IMG/VR virus record: IMGVR_UViG_3300017719_000024
Location: 1 to 44,541 of that record
DNA length: 44,541 nt
Strand: one strand, 5' to 3'
Source of the DNA: a virus
This document shows, piece by piece, positions 6,242 to 12,889 of this stretch. The notes beneath the pieces are model-generated. The model did no database searches and was not told the DNA's origin. It worked only from the letters and a program-made list of their open reading frames with translations. The position numbers were made by a program, and so were the translations under genes. Every line of letters begins with the position of its first letter. Positions within the stretch are counted from its first letter, which is position 1.

Positions 6242-6607
6242 TTATTGTAAGGCATCTAACAGTGGATTGGTGGGTATGGTGTCCAGTTCATTCAACTGTC
6301 CACCCTGTCCCCGAGAACCCTTGCCACCACTAGGGTTCAGTAAATGTTTATTTTGAATTTTCTTTGATTTTCGTTTGACAGGTGTTTTGGTACGTTTCTG
6401 CGATTTAGAATATGTCTTTTGGAGTTTTTCTACTCTACGCATGGCAATATCAAAGGAGGATGATAATCCCATTGGATCACCATTGCAAATTACCATCCAT
6501 TTTTTGCCACAAGGGAGTACAGCAAACAACCCATTAGGTGAGACATAATCTTTTATATACTTACTGTTAAGTATAGTTGAATTGTGGTTATGATACTTGT
6601 CTTTCAT
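6242..6607 (-). CDS. Basic hypothetical protein with repeated SGGKGS segment (121 aa)
   Basis: The first 65 residues look folded (YVSPNGLFAVLPCGKKWMVI, DIAMRRVEKLQKTY). They are followed by a Lys/Arg-rich linker (KSQKRTKTPVKRKSKKIQNK) and a Gly-rich tail (SGGKGSRGQGGQ). The tail is encoded over the 21-bp repeat shared with 1904-1924. It begins directly after the stop of the 66-residue gene upstream. A nucleic-acid-binding role is possible from the charge alone; no family is recognised. Confidence 0.65.
   Translation of the reverse strand: MKDKYHNHNSTILNSKYIKDYVSPNGLFAVLPCGKKWMVICNGDPMGLSSSFDIAMRRVEKLQKTYSKSQKRTKTPVKRKSKKIQNKHLLNPSGGKGSRGQGGQLNELDTIPTNPLLDALQ
6313..6333 (-). repeat. 21-bp exact repeat, copy 2 (copy 1 at 1904-1924)
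   Basis: The minus strand CTAGTGGTGGCAAGGGTTCT plus one C occurs identically at 1904-1924 and 6313-6333. In both places it is read in the same frame as SGGKGS. Flanking sequences differ. Confidence 0.85.
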
Positions 6608-6808
6608 CTATCCATGACACTCCATAAACTCATCGAGTGTGTAACCTTCGCCAGTGTCAGTCTCTTCAATCAATTGTTCGATTGTAAGTTCTTCCATCTC
6701 TTTGCGATATTCTTCTGGTGTTGGATCTTGTGGATCGTAATCGTCATGGCAGAGATATTCCCATTCATGAACAAGTGCGTCCACAAGTTGTTCTTTGGTG
6801 TAGTTCAT
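6608..6808 (-). CDS. Acidic conserved hypothetical protein (66 aa)
   Basis: The protein (MNYTKEQLVDALVHEWEYLC...) has a helical, acidic composition and the phrases CHDDYDPQDPTPEEY and YTLDEFMECHG. I recall similar small proteins from cyanomyovirus genomes. It starts inside the end of the helicase gene (6805-6808, an ATGA overlap), implying coupled translation. No function is known. Confidence 0.75.
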   Translation of the reverse strand: MNYTKEQLVDALVHEWEYLCHDDYDPQDPTPEEYRKEMEELTIEQLIEETDTGEGYTLDEFMECHG

Positions 6809-8010
6809 CGACGAATCTCACTGATAGCGGGTTGACCTTGATTAAACACAACATCAACAACTGCCTGAACTTTCTTGGCAGTGCTGATACCTACTCTGTC
6901 ATAAGTTGGGATGCAAACTAACCCAAACTTCTTCTCACTTCCACCCAGACGGATCACACGACCGATAGACTGACTGATACCGATGTAATCCATGTTACGC
7001 ATGAAGATAACAGCCTCAAGTCCACTGACGTTGATACCCTCAGACAGAATAGAGTGGTGAAGAACAACAAACTTTTTGGTCTTGTCCTTGCCCCAGGTGT
7101 TCAGAGTGTCAAAGAATACATCGCGATTGACTTTCTTGCCATCGATGATTGCACCTGTCTTCGATGTAATAGTCATCCAAGAATAACCACGTTTGCGAAG
7201 TTGTAAACAAAACTTAGAATGAGTGAGAAGATTGATGATCTGTTTTGTTGTGCGAGCACAGATCAAAGTTTTGTTGATTTTGTTGTCATCAATAGTCTCA
7301 AGCAGATTGTCACAATCATCAGCAAACATAACCTTACGACCTTTGATCATAGGCAGTTGCTTGACTACAACTTTAGGGGGGAGAATGTAACCCTGTTCAA
7401 CCAACTCAGGAGCAGGAACATTGCACAGAACCTGACCATAAACAGACCAATTCATGCCTGGTTTAGAAGGCGTGAGAGAATGTTTAGGTGTTGCAGTAAA
7501 GAAGTAACAACGATTTGTGTTCTCTGCAAAATACTCAGTCGCAGGGAAGAAGTTCTTCTGAACACTATTATGTGCTTCATCAAAGTAGATGTTGTCTACC
7601 TCAATGTCTGCTTCCACAACACGATGAAGAGAATGATAAGAGGTAAAGATAATAACATTCTCACCTACTGCACGAGCAGTGTTAGCAAAGACATGAATAT
7701 CGTTTGCTTTGGTTGTAGAATAGTGGTCGGTTTCACCACTATGAACGTGCATCACATGCGTGTGAGTAGTATCAATCAACTCAAGGAATTCAGAGCACAG
7801 TTGTTCTGCCAACAGAATACGTGGAGCAACAACAACAGTCGTCATTCCGTTGTCAATATACTTACAATTCTCCACAACATCCTGAATCATACAGATAGTT
7901 TTGCCACCACCTGTAGGCACGATAACTTGACCCTTGTCATAGGCAAGCATACTATTAAGAATGCGTTTCTGATGTGGACGAAGGGTCAGGGTCATTCGTG
8001 TTCCGTTCAT
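6805..8010 (-). CDS. Superfamily II DEAH-box helicase
   Basis: This 401-residue protein has the SF2 motif set: Walker A PTGGGKT at residues 32-38, Walker B DEAH at 144-147, FTATP (motif III) near 171-175, and a C-terminal RecA-like domain ending in QSIGRVIRLGG (motif VI). It begins with RPHQKRIL, the Q-motif-like part of UvsW/RadD-type helicases. It is shorter than T4 UvsW and may be either a diverged UvsW or the separate phage helicase often seen in cyanophages. Expected roles are branch migration or unwinding in recombination-dependent replication. A sigma70-like promoter (8017-8045) ends only 6 nt before ATG 8010; if transcription starts there, the next in-frame ATG at 7995 may be used. 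Confidence 0.85.
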   Translation of the reverse strand: MNGTRMTLTLRPHQKRILNSMLAYDKGQVIVPTGGGKTICMIQDVVENCKYIDNGMTTVVVAPRILLAEQLCSEFLELIDTTHTHVMHVHSGETDHYSTTKANDIHVFANTARAVGENVIIFTSYHSLHRVVEADIEVDNIYFDEAHNSVQKNFFPATEYFAENTNRCYFFTATPKHSLTPSKPGMNWSVYGQVLCNVPAPELVEQGYILPPKVVVKQLPMIKGRKVMFADDCDNLLETIDDNKINKTLICARTTKQIINLLTHSKFCLQLRKRGYSWMTITSKTGAIIDGKKVNRDVFFDTLNTWGKDKTKKFVVLHHSILSEGINVSGLEAVIFMRNMDYIGISQSIGRVIRLGGSEKKFGLVCIPTYDRVGISTAKKVQAVVDVVFNQGQPAISEIRR

Positions 8011-8016
8011 AGATTA

Positions 8017-8045
8017 ATTATACACAAAAAAACCCCCTTAGGCAA
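8017..8045 (-). promoter_or_regulatory. Sigma70-type promoter for helicase gene
   Basis: On the minus strand TTGCCT (8040-8045), a 17-nt spacer and a perfect TATAAT (8017-8022) are seen. The -35 sits inside the hairpin of the preceding terminator and the U tract lies in the spacer, so terminator and promoter are interleaved. Confidence 0.55.
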
Positions 8046-8051
8046 GGAGGT
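8026..8051 (-). terminator. Rho-independent terminator
   Basis: The minus strand reads ACCTCCTT-GCCT-AAGGGGGT followed by TTTTTT. An 8-bp stem with a 4-nt loop and U tract ends the unit that includes the 49-residue gene (8078-8227). Confidence 0.8.
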
Positions 8052-8077
8052 GGGACAGTATGATAACCGTCACATGA

Positions 8078-8227
8078 CTAGAACTGACGAAGTAGTTTCT
8101 CAGTTTCGGGATCGAATTTCTCTCGGATACCACTATTAGGCATCCAATCTTCAGGACCAGTTTCCATCATACTATCATAGAGTTCATCGAAATCGTTGTA
8201 CTCAAAATCAAATTGGTCGTTGTTCAT
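8078..8227 (-). CDS. Small acidic hypothetical protein (49 aa)
   Basis: The frame runs from ATG 8225-8227 (MNNDQFDFEYNDFDELYD) to TAG 8078-8080 and ends 27 nt before a terminator. It is acidic and aromatic in its first half and ends REKFDPETEKLLRQF. It follows the 91-residue gene by 2 nt, suggesting the same transcript. No function is recognised. Confidence 0.65.
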   Translation of the reverse strand: MNNDQFDFEYNDFDELYDSMMETGPEDWMPNSGIREKFDPETEKLLRQF

Positions 8228-8229
8228 AA

Positions 8230-8505
8230 TCAAGTAGGTTGAGAGTCGCCAGTTAGGAGTTCAGTTGGACCTTCAGAGACAGGTGTTACCATGTCAAACT
8301 TTTCTGTGATTGAAATCTTTTCACGGAATGAACTCAGTTCACTGTGAAGAGCAACAATATCACTTTGAGTTTTATTGAGAGCACCTAGTACGAGTTGCTC
8401 AAGTTCACCCAATCGTCGGTCAAGTTCACCAACTGTTGCCATTGTAGCATTCAGTTGTTTGGTAAGTCTGTCCTGTGTGTGGATAGAAGCGCGTTGATCT
8501 GCCAT
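8230..8505 (-). CDS. Coiled-coil hypothetical protein (91 aa)
   Basis: The protein MADQRASIHTQDRLTKQLNA... contains a heptad-like stretch at about residues 15-65 (LDRRLGELEQLVLGALNKTQ, IVALHSELSSFREKIS), predicting a coiled coil. The tail is Pro/Thr/Ser-rich. Upstream there are both a late promoter (8527-8534) and a TATAAT promoter (8569-8574), so it could be expressed in two phases. The function is unknown; a structural or scaffolding role would fit the late promoter. Confidence 0.7.
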   Translation of the reverse strand: MADQRASIHTQDRLTKQLNATMATVGELDRRLGELEQLVLGALNKTQSDIVALHSELSSFREKISITEKFDMVTPVSEGPTELLTGDSQPT

Positions 8506-8526
8506 AATGAGTTAATCTAGACGTTG

Positions 8527-8534
8527 TATTTATT
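8527..8534 (-). promoter_or_regulatory. Late promoter, AATAAATA
   Basis: AATAAATA on the minus strand lies 22 nt before the ATG at 8505, in the usual position of a T4-type late promoter. Confidence 0.55.
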
Positions 8535-8546
8535 GGTGATTGGCAA

Positions 8547-8587
8547 GGGTCTCTCAGAGGACTCTTTAATTATACTCCATGAGACCC
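8547..8587 (-). promoter_or_regulatory. TATAAT promoter framed by an inverted repeat
   Basis: The minus strand reads AGTATAATTAAAGAGTC, the same downstream block as the GTCCACT-type modules but with a perfect -10. GGGTCTC (8581-8587 on the minus strand) and GAGACCC (8547-8553) form inverted arms on both sides of it, an operator-like arrangement. GTCCACT is absent here. Confidence 0.45.
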
Positions 8588-8622
8588 CCCTAGGAGCGTC
8601 TCTGAGACAGTTTGTAGACTGG

Positions 8623-8781
8623 TTAGTATAAACTCGTTGGATGGATGTTAACAACCTCTCCACCAGTCATAGACTCGCATTGTGCCTTAGCATCAGAGGG
8701 AGAAGGAGAGATAGATTCAAACTCGATAGTTTCGAGTCGATTGTCTCTAGTACGGACTGTAGCAGTGAATGAATTAGTCAT
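8623..8781 (-). CDS. Small conserved hypothetical protein (52 aa)
   Basis: The frame starts at ATG 8779-8781, overlapping the stop of the oxygenase gene as ATGA, and ends at TAA 8623-8625. The sequence MTNSFTATVRTRDNRLETIE...GGEVVNIHP has an alternating beta pattern (strand-helix-strand). I recall this small protein from cyanomyoviruses. No function is known; coupling to an oxygenase gene is noted but may mean nothing. Confidence 0.7.
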   Translation of the reverse strand: MTNSFTATVRTRDNRLETIEFESISPSPSDAKAQCESMTGGEVVNIHPTSLY

Positions 8782-9344
8782 GATGATGAAGTGTAGTGAC
8801 TTGTATTAAAACTAACCATAATTCTATCTTGATCGCTCTCATTTACTCTACTACCATGTTCCAACCAACTTGGAAAGAGATAGAGATGATTCTCTCTTAT
8901 CGGTAGATCAAATTCGTAGGCATTATAGTCGGAGTAATCTTCATGTAACTCGCACATTCTATATGGTTGTAGTGGTGAAACAAAATAAAGATCACCACTA
9001 TTTTGTGGTAGATCTAGATAAAGTGCTCCACTCACTACACTATATTCATGTCGATGTCGTCTTGTATATCCACCAGTAGGTAAAACATTATACCAGGTAT
9101 TGTCAATTTGTACAGGTTTACATCGAAGTTTGTTAACATAATCCTGAAGACAATCTACGAATAATTTACCTACGGGAAGAGATTCTTCAATAGAAAAAGG
9201 ATCCCATCTGCCATGACTAGACTCTCCAGTAACAGATAAATGGTGGAATCCTTTCTGTCCCTGTTCACCAATTATTTGTTTAAATTTAGAGAGAGTAGAC
9301 CCCGAAAGGTCATACTCTTCAACTAGAACAGGGAATAACTTCAC
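8778..9344 (-). CDS. 2OG-Fe(II) oxygenase-like protein (188 aa)
   Basis: Motifs in order are YTRRHRHEYSVVSGALYL with H97 and H99, ENHLYLFPSWLEHGSRVN with H163, and DRIMVSFN with R174 as the likely 2-oxoglutarate-binding Arg. This is the same HxH-type branch as the genes at 5056 and 24737. The N-terminal third (LFPVLVEEYDLSG) resembles the start of phage-encoded members of this family. It starts inside the stop region of the DUF262-HNH gene (overlap 9341-9344). Substrate unknown; protein hydroxylation is an inference. Confidence 0.8.
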   Translation of the reverse strand: MKLFPVLVEEYDLSGSTLSKFKQIIGEQGQKGFHHLSVTGESSHGRWDPFSIEESLPVGKLFVDCLQDYVNKLRCKPVQIDNTWYNVLPTGGYTRRHRHEYSVVSGALYLDLPQNSGDLYFVSPLQPYRMCELHEDYSDYNAYEFDLPIRENHLYLFPSWLEHGSRVNESDQDRIMVSFNTSHYTSSS

Positions 9345-10825
9345 TTATTACTCTTCTCCATGTTTGGACCTGCAAGAGCAAGTTGAGCATTCTCCATGAT
9401 AGTCTGTCCACCTTTTGAGTGTGGGATAATGTGATCGATGTGGACTTTATCACCGTTCTCAACATCAGTGATTGGGATAAGTTCACCAGTCAGAGCACAC
9501 TTACCCTGTTGACGAGACCATAGAATACGACGCCATTCCTGAGGGAAATAACGAGTCTTATCCTTAGTGACAACAATACCACGTTCTTTCAACATGGGGA
9601 TGAACTCATTACGGATAAGTTCCAGACGGTGCTTCATCTTGTAATTGGTGTTAGCACCATATAGATCCTTGAACTTACAGGAAGAACGACCAGTCTCGAA
9701 CCTTGCATCTTCCTCACCCCAATATTTACCAACCAACTCAAGATAACACTCAAGGAAGGATTCATAGTCCAGTTTGTTGTTATCCAGGCGGTGAACTTCA
9801 TCACCCTCGGCATAGATTTCAACCAGAGCACAGTAAAGATCAATCAGACGATTACGAGCACCACCAAGTTTGGTGAAATCACCGACATACTTTACCATCG
9901 GCATGAAAGTAGATTCAAAGAACTTCTTGAAGTCTTTGAAGTTGTTCTCTGCCTCAGAGTTTGAGTTGTAATCAGAGTCAAGAGTCTTGGGTGAGAAGGC
10001 ATCAACCTGACCACGGAAAGTGTAGTAGTTCAGGAGAGATGCAAGATATGCACAGAACTTGTATCGTTCTGCATTAGACTTAAGAACAAAAGTCTTCTTC
10101 TCATTGTCAAGTACAAAGCGATCCTTGTACTTATAGTTCAGTTCACGAATACTTGTGCAGATCTCAGATGTGCTGCAGTTACGAAGTTCCTCAGTGTTGA
10201 GGTTCTCGTTATCATTCAGACGTTCAAACAAATCACGACGTTCTTCACGATTGAGACCAGAATACTCGATCCATGCAATCGTTTGGTTGTCGATAAACTC
10301 AACCAGAGCAGGAAACTCTTCACAACATACTTCATAAGTGAAGTAGTTTGTCTTGTTCAGAGTGTAGCGAACCAGATCACCTTCACCAGTAGGGATCACA
10401 TAGTTTCCAGGTTGAAGAGCAATCTTATTGTCGAACCAATCCATAATGGTATCGGAACGATTGCCACCGTCGATGTGAACCCAGTTGAAATCTTTGGAGA
10501 TGAACAACTTCTGGTGATCAATGAATTGCAGATCTTGAGGAACACCAGATGACAGAGCAATCGGTTCAAGAATCTCTACCGATTTCTCAAGGTTGATGAG
10601 GTGAAAGATGGAAGTATCAGAGTAACCTTGTGCAAGGGCACTCATATACTTAGACTGTTTATCAGGAATGAAACGCCAAACAGACTCACGTTGTACCGTG
10701 CAATCGCGACCAGTTTGTTTGACGATTCTAGAAAAATCTTTGAGTGTAGCGAATTGTGTGACCTTCTGCATCACCTTGCGGGTGGAGAGATCTTTTACTG
10801 CGACTTCTGTAATTTTGCCAGACAT
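9341..10825 (-). CDS. DUF262-like protein with C-terminal HNH nuclease domain (494 aa)
   Basis: The start at 10825 (MSGKITEVAVKDLSTRK) is preferred because AAGGA lies 10 nt before it. An N-terminal ParB-like DUF262 pattern is seen (VQRESVWRF, then VHIDGGNRSDTIMDWF at about 117-132 with the DGxxR motif) and a helical middle. The C-terminal HNH module is GKCALTGELIPI...HIDHIIPHSKGGQ...NAQLALAGPNMEKSN. This architecture resembles GmrSD-type modification-dependent nucleases and related defence proteins, although it is one polypeptide and shorter. In a phage it might attack host or rival DNA. A sigma70-like promoter (10887-10917) suggests early expression. Confidence 0.75.
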   Translation of the reverse strand: MSGKITEVAVKDLSTRKVMQKVTQFATLKDFSRIVKQTGRDCTVQRESVWRFIPDKQSKYMSALAQGYSDTSIFHLINLEKSVEILEPIALSSGVPQDLQFIDHQKLFISKDFNWVHIDGGNRSDTIMDWFDNKIALQPGNYVIPTGEGDLVRYTLNKTNYFTYEVCCEEFPALVEFIDNQTIAWIEYSGLNREERRDLFERLNDNENLNTEELRNCSTSEICTSIRELNYKYKDRFVLDNEKKTFVLKSNAERYKFCAYLASLLNYYTFRGQVDAFSPKTLDSDYNSNSEAENNFKDFKKFFESTFMPMVKYVGDFTKLGGARNRLIDLYCALVEIYAEGDEVHRLDNNKLDYESFLECYLELVGKYWGEEDARFETGRSSCKFKDLYGANTNYKMKHRLELIRNEFIPMLKERGIVVTKDKTRYFPQEWRRILWSRQQGKCALTGELIPITDVENGDKVHIDHIIPHSKGGQTIMENAQLALAGPNMEKSNK

Positions 10826-10886
10826 AATAATAATCCTTGTAGGGACTGTAGTGTGTGTCATCGTGGGGAACCCCCGTCAGACAAAT

Positions 10887-10917
10887 ATAGTATGGCAAAG
10901 ATGATCCATATTGTCAA
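10887..10917 (-). promoter_or_regulatory. Sigma70-type promoter for DUF262-HNH gene
   Basis: A consensus TTGACA (10912-10917) is followed after 19 nt by TACTAT (10887-10892); CATACT at 17 nt is an alternative -10. The leader to the ATG at 10825 is about 55 nt and includes AAGGA. The area 10918-10997 contains a weak hairpin (GGGTCG/CGACCC) and no gene. Confidence 0.55.
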
Positions 10918-10997
10918 GCGTTTTTTCGATAAGAGATTCTAATGGGTCGTTCATTGACAGAGCGACCCCTACAGCAGTATGATAACTCTGCTAAGGT

Positions 10998-11171
10998 TCA
11001 ATCATCATCCTCTGCTTCTTTAGAGTCGTTATCCAATACTTGCAACATTTCCAACGCTCCTTGCAATTTTAGATACTCTTCTCTCTTCGATTCAAAATTC
11101 TTTTGCATTTCTTGAAGTTCTGCTCTGAGATTTTCAGAACGTTCTGTGAGCTCTTTTGAGTAGTTTGCCAT
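10998..11171 (-). CDS. Small coiled-coil protein (57 aa)
   Basis: From ATG 11169-11171 the product is MANYSKELTERSENLRAELQ... ending KEAEDDD. It is almost entirely heptad-like charged helix, so a coiled coil is likely. A late promoter (11193-11200) lies 22 nt upstream. I recall a similar short coiled-coil protein near structural genes in many cyanomyoviruses. A virion assembly or adaptor role is inference. Confidence 0.75.
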   Translation of the reverse strand: MANYSKELTERSENLRAELQEMQKNFESKREEYLKLQGALEMLQVLDNDSKEAEDDD

Positions 11172-11192
11172 AATAAATTTGACTGTTTTTAG

Positions 11193-11200
11193 TATTTATT
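11193..11200 (-). promoter_or_regulatory. Late promoter, AATAAATA, leftward
   Basis: AATAAATAC on the minus strand, 22 nt before the ATG at 11171. It is back to back with the rightward late promoter at 11203-11210. Confidence 0.6.
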
Positions 11201-11202
11201 GC

Positions 11203-11210
11203 TATAAATA
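11203..11210 (+). promoter_or_regulatory. Late promoter, TATAAATA, rightward
   Basis: A perfect T4 late core, TATAAATA, lies 27 nt before the ATG at 11237 of the glycine-rich fibre gene. Only 2 nt separate it from the leftward late box. Confidence 0.75.
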
Positions 11211-11236
11211 AAGTTATAATAGGTCAAGATATAATC

Positions 11237-12889
11237 ATGTCTACTAATCCTACAGATGGAGAGTATAATTATGATCAGGAAGTTCTAGATAAATCAGATG
11301 CCCCTGCGGCATTTCCGATCAAGTATTATACTCACTTATCGGAAAGACATGTATATAAACAACTTTCTAGTGTAGATGATTTTATCTTCTATTCTTATGT
11401 TTGGTTTCAACCAGATCAATATGATGAAGAGAGAGATAATGGTGAATATAAGATTTTAATTAGAGGAACTACATTTCAGCATCAAGCGGGCACAGAAGAT
11501 AGAATTATTGAGAAGTTTGTCTCACATTCTAACACTGTCGTGTTTGTAGACTGTATGTTTAGAGATACTGGTGTCCCATTTAAATCTAATAGAGACCTAA
11601 GAGATTGTGCTAAATGGATTTCCACAATTGCTGGACGATTCAATGGAAATAAGGATCAAATTTATATTGTAAATGCAGACGAAGATACTTTACATCATGT
11701 CAATATTAATGAACAAACACTTGCTCTATCTGTTGACAGTAGAACCGAATCATTAGTATGCAGTTATCCAAAAACTGCAATGATGGATGGTCAACTGCCA
11801 GAAGATCTTCCAGATAATGTTAAAGAATCGATTGCAAGTTCAGAGGGTATAGCAGACTTTGATGTTAGTGGAGGTACAATTTCAAACGCATATAATACTA
11901 ACTTCAATAGTGGAGACATGCGTTTTAGTCAACTCCGAGACAAGTTTGGTGGCACTGATATAAGAGCGTCACAATATACTAGAACTAGAAGGATTGTTGC
12001 TATTCCCGAAAACAATAATGTGCCTCTTCCAAATGAAACTTGGAAATTTTCTAAACTCCGTGGTGCTGTTAATGGAGTTGTTGCTTCTTGTAATGGCAAC
12101 TTTGCTCACTTGAAAGCGAGATGGCAAGTCTTCAACAATGATATGATCTATCAAAATGACAATTTCTCTAAAAAAGTTATTGTAACTGGTCATTGTGGTT
12201 CATTAGATGTTAATCAACCAGCATTTAGGTGGAACGCTACAGGGAAAGGAGCATTACAATTCCGAGTTAATGGAAAAGTATATGGTTATTCTGGTCCAGG
12301 AGGAAACGCAAACTCAGGTAATGGAGGCAATGCAGGATATGCTTTGCACGTTGCTTCTCCCATAGAAGCAAGAAGCAGTGACTGGAATAACAGAATCCGC
12401 GGCGGTGGCGGCGGCGCTGGTGGCGGCGGTAGAGGTGGCAAAGGAGGCGGCGGAGGGAACTCTGGCGTTAAGAGATGTTCAGGTTGGTTCTGTCATGAAA
12501 CCAAAATTAAATGCCGTAAAGATGGAGGCGAGGGCGGCGATGGCGGCAATGGCGGACACGGCGGTCATGGTGCTGGGTATAAATGGACAGGTAACTCTTG
12601 GAACAATCGCTTTAATGGATCCCGTACAAACGGCAGCAGTGGCGGTGGCGGTAGCGACCGTTCAGGCGGTAAAGGTGGAAAAGGTGGTGATGGCGGCAAC
12701 GGCGGCAATTTTGGGGCGAATGGCGCTGGCGGCGGCAACGGTGGTAAAGGATCAAATGGTGGAAAGGACGAGCATGATTGCGGATATCGCGGCAGCCGTG
12801 ATGGAGAAAATGGGGACAAAGGTGGCGGCGGTGGCATTTGCGTTGGTACTTGGACTTCAAGCGGCAATGGCACCATCGGTTTTATCTAA
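11237..12889 (+). CDS. Glycine-rich tail adhesin-like protein (550 aa)
   Basis: Residues 1-220 are mixed alpha/beta without a recognised fold. Residues 225-350 contain the phage-fibre phrase RFSQLRDKFGG...IRASQYTRTRR and beta-rich repeats. From about residue 353 to 535 the sequence is dominated by Gly-Gly-X runs broken by Cys-containing segments (RCSGWFCH, KIKCRKDGG, DEHDCGYRG, GGICVGTW). Such glycine runs form polyglycine-II bundles in the T-even gp38-type adhesins, so a receptor-binding tip is likely. It is the only plus-strand gene between 1 and 38.6 kb, has its own perfect late promoter, and is rich in GGC codons unlike its AT-rich neighbours. It converges with 12886-13929, overlapping by 4 nt. 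Confidence 0.65.
   Translation: MSTNPTDGEYNYDQEVLDKSDAPAAFPIKYYTHLSERHVYKQLSSVDDFIFYSYVWFQPDQYDEERDNGEYKILIRGTTFQHQAGTEDRIIEKFVSHSNTVVFVDCMFRDTGVPFKSNRDLRDCAKWISTIAGRFNGNKDQIYIVNADEDTLHHVNINEQTLALSVDSRTESLVCSYPKTAMMDGQLPEDLPDNVKESIASSEGIADFDVSGGTISNAYNTNFNSGDMRFSQLRDKFGGTDIRASQYTRTRRIVAIPENNNVPLPNETWKFSKLRGAVNGVVASCNGNFAHLKARWQVFNNDMIYQNDNFSKKVIVTGHCGSLDVNQPAFRWNATGKGALQFRVNGKVYGYSGPGGNANSGNGGNAGYALHVASPIEARSSDWNNRIRGGGGGAGGGGRGGKGGGGGNSGVKRCSGWFCHETKIKCRKDGGEGGDGGNGGHGGHGAGYKWTGNSWNNRFNGSRTNGSSGGGGSDRSGGKGGKGGDGGNGGNFGANGAGGGNGGKGSNGGKDEHDCGYRGSRDGENGDKGGGGGICVGTWTSSGNGTIGFI

Noticed and set aside
7219-8139. 306-codon plus-strand ORF
   Set aside because: It is antisense to the helicase gene, whose motifs are unmistakable, and its composition looks like the complement of coding sequence.
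10918-10997. GGGTCG/CGACCC hairpin as terminator
   Set aside because: It is not followed by a U tract in either direction, so I did not call it a terminator.
12378-12860. CRISPR-like or tandem DNA repeat
   Set aside because: The repetition is codon-level Gly-Gly-X coding without regular spacers; no CRISPR array is seen anywhere in the window.
12565-12876. Proline-rich minus-strand ORF
   Set aside because: It is the complement of the glycine-rich GGC/GGT runs of the adhesin-like gene.
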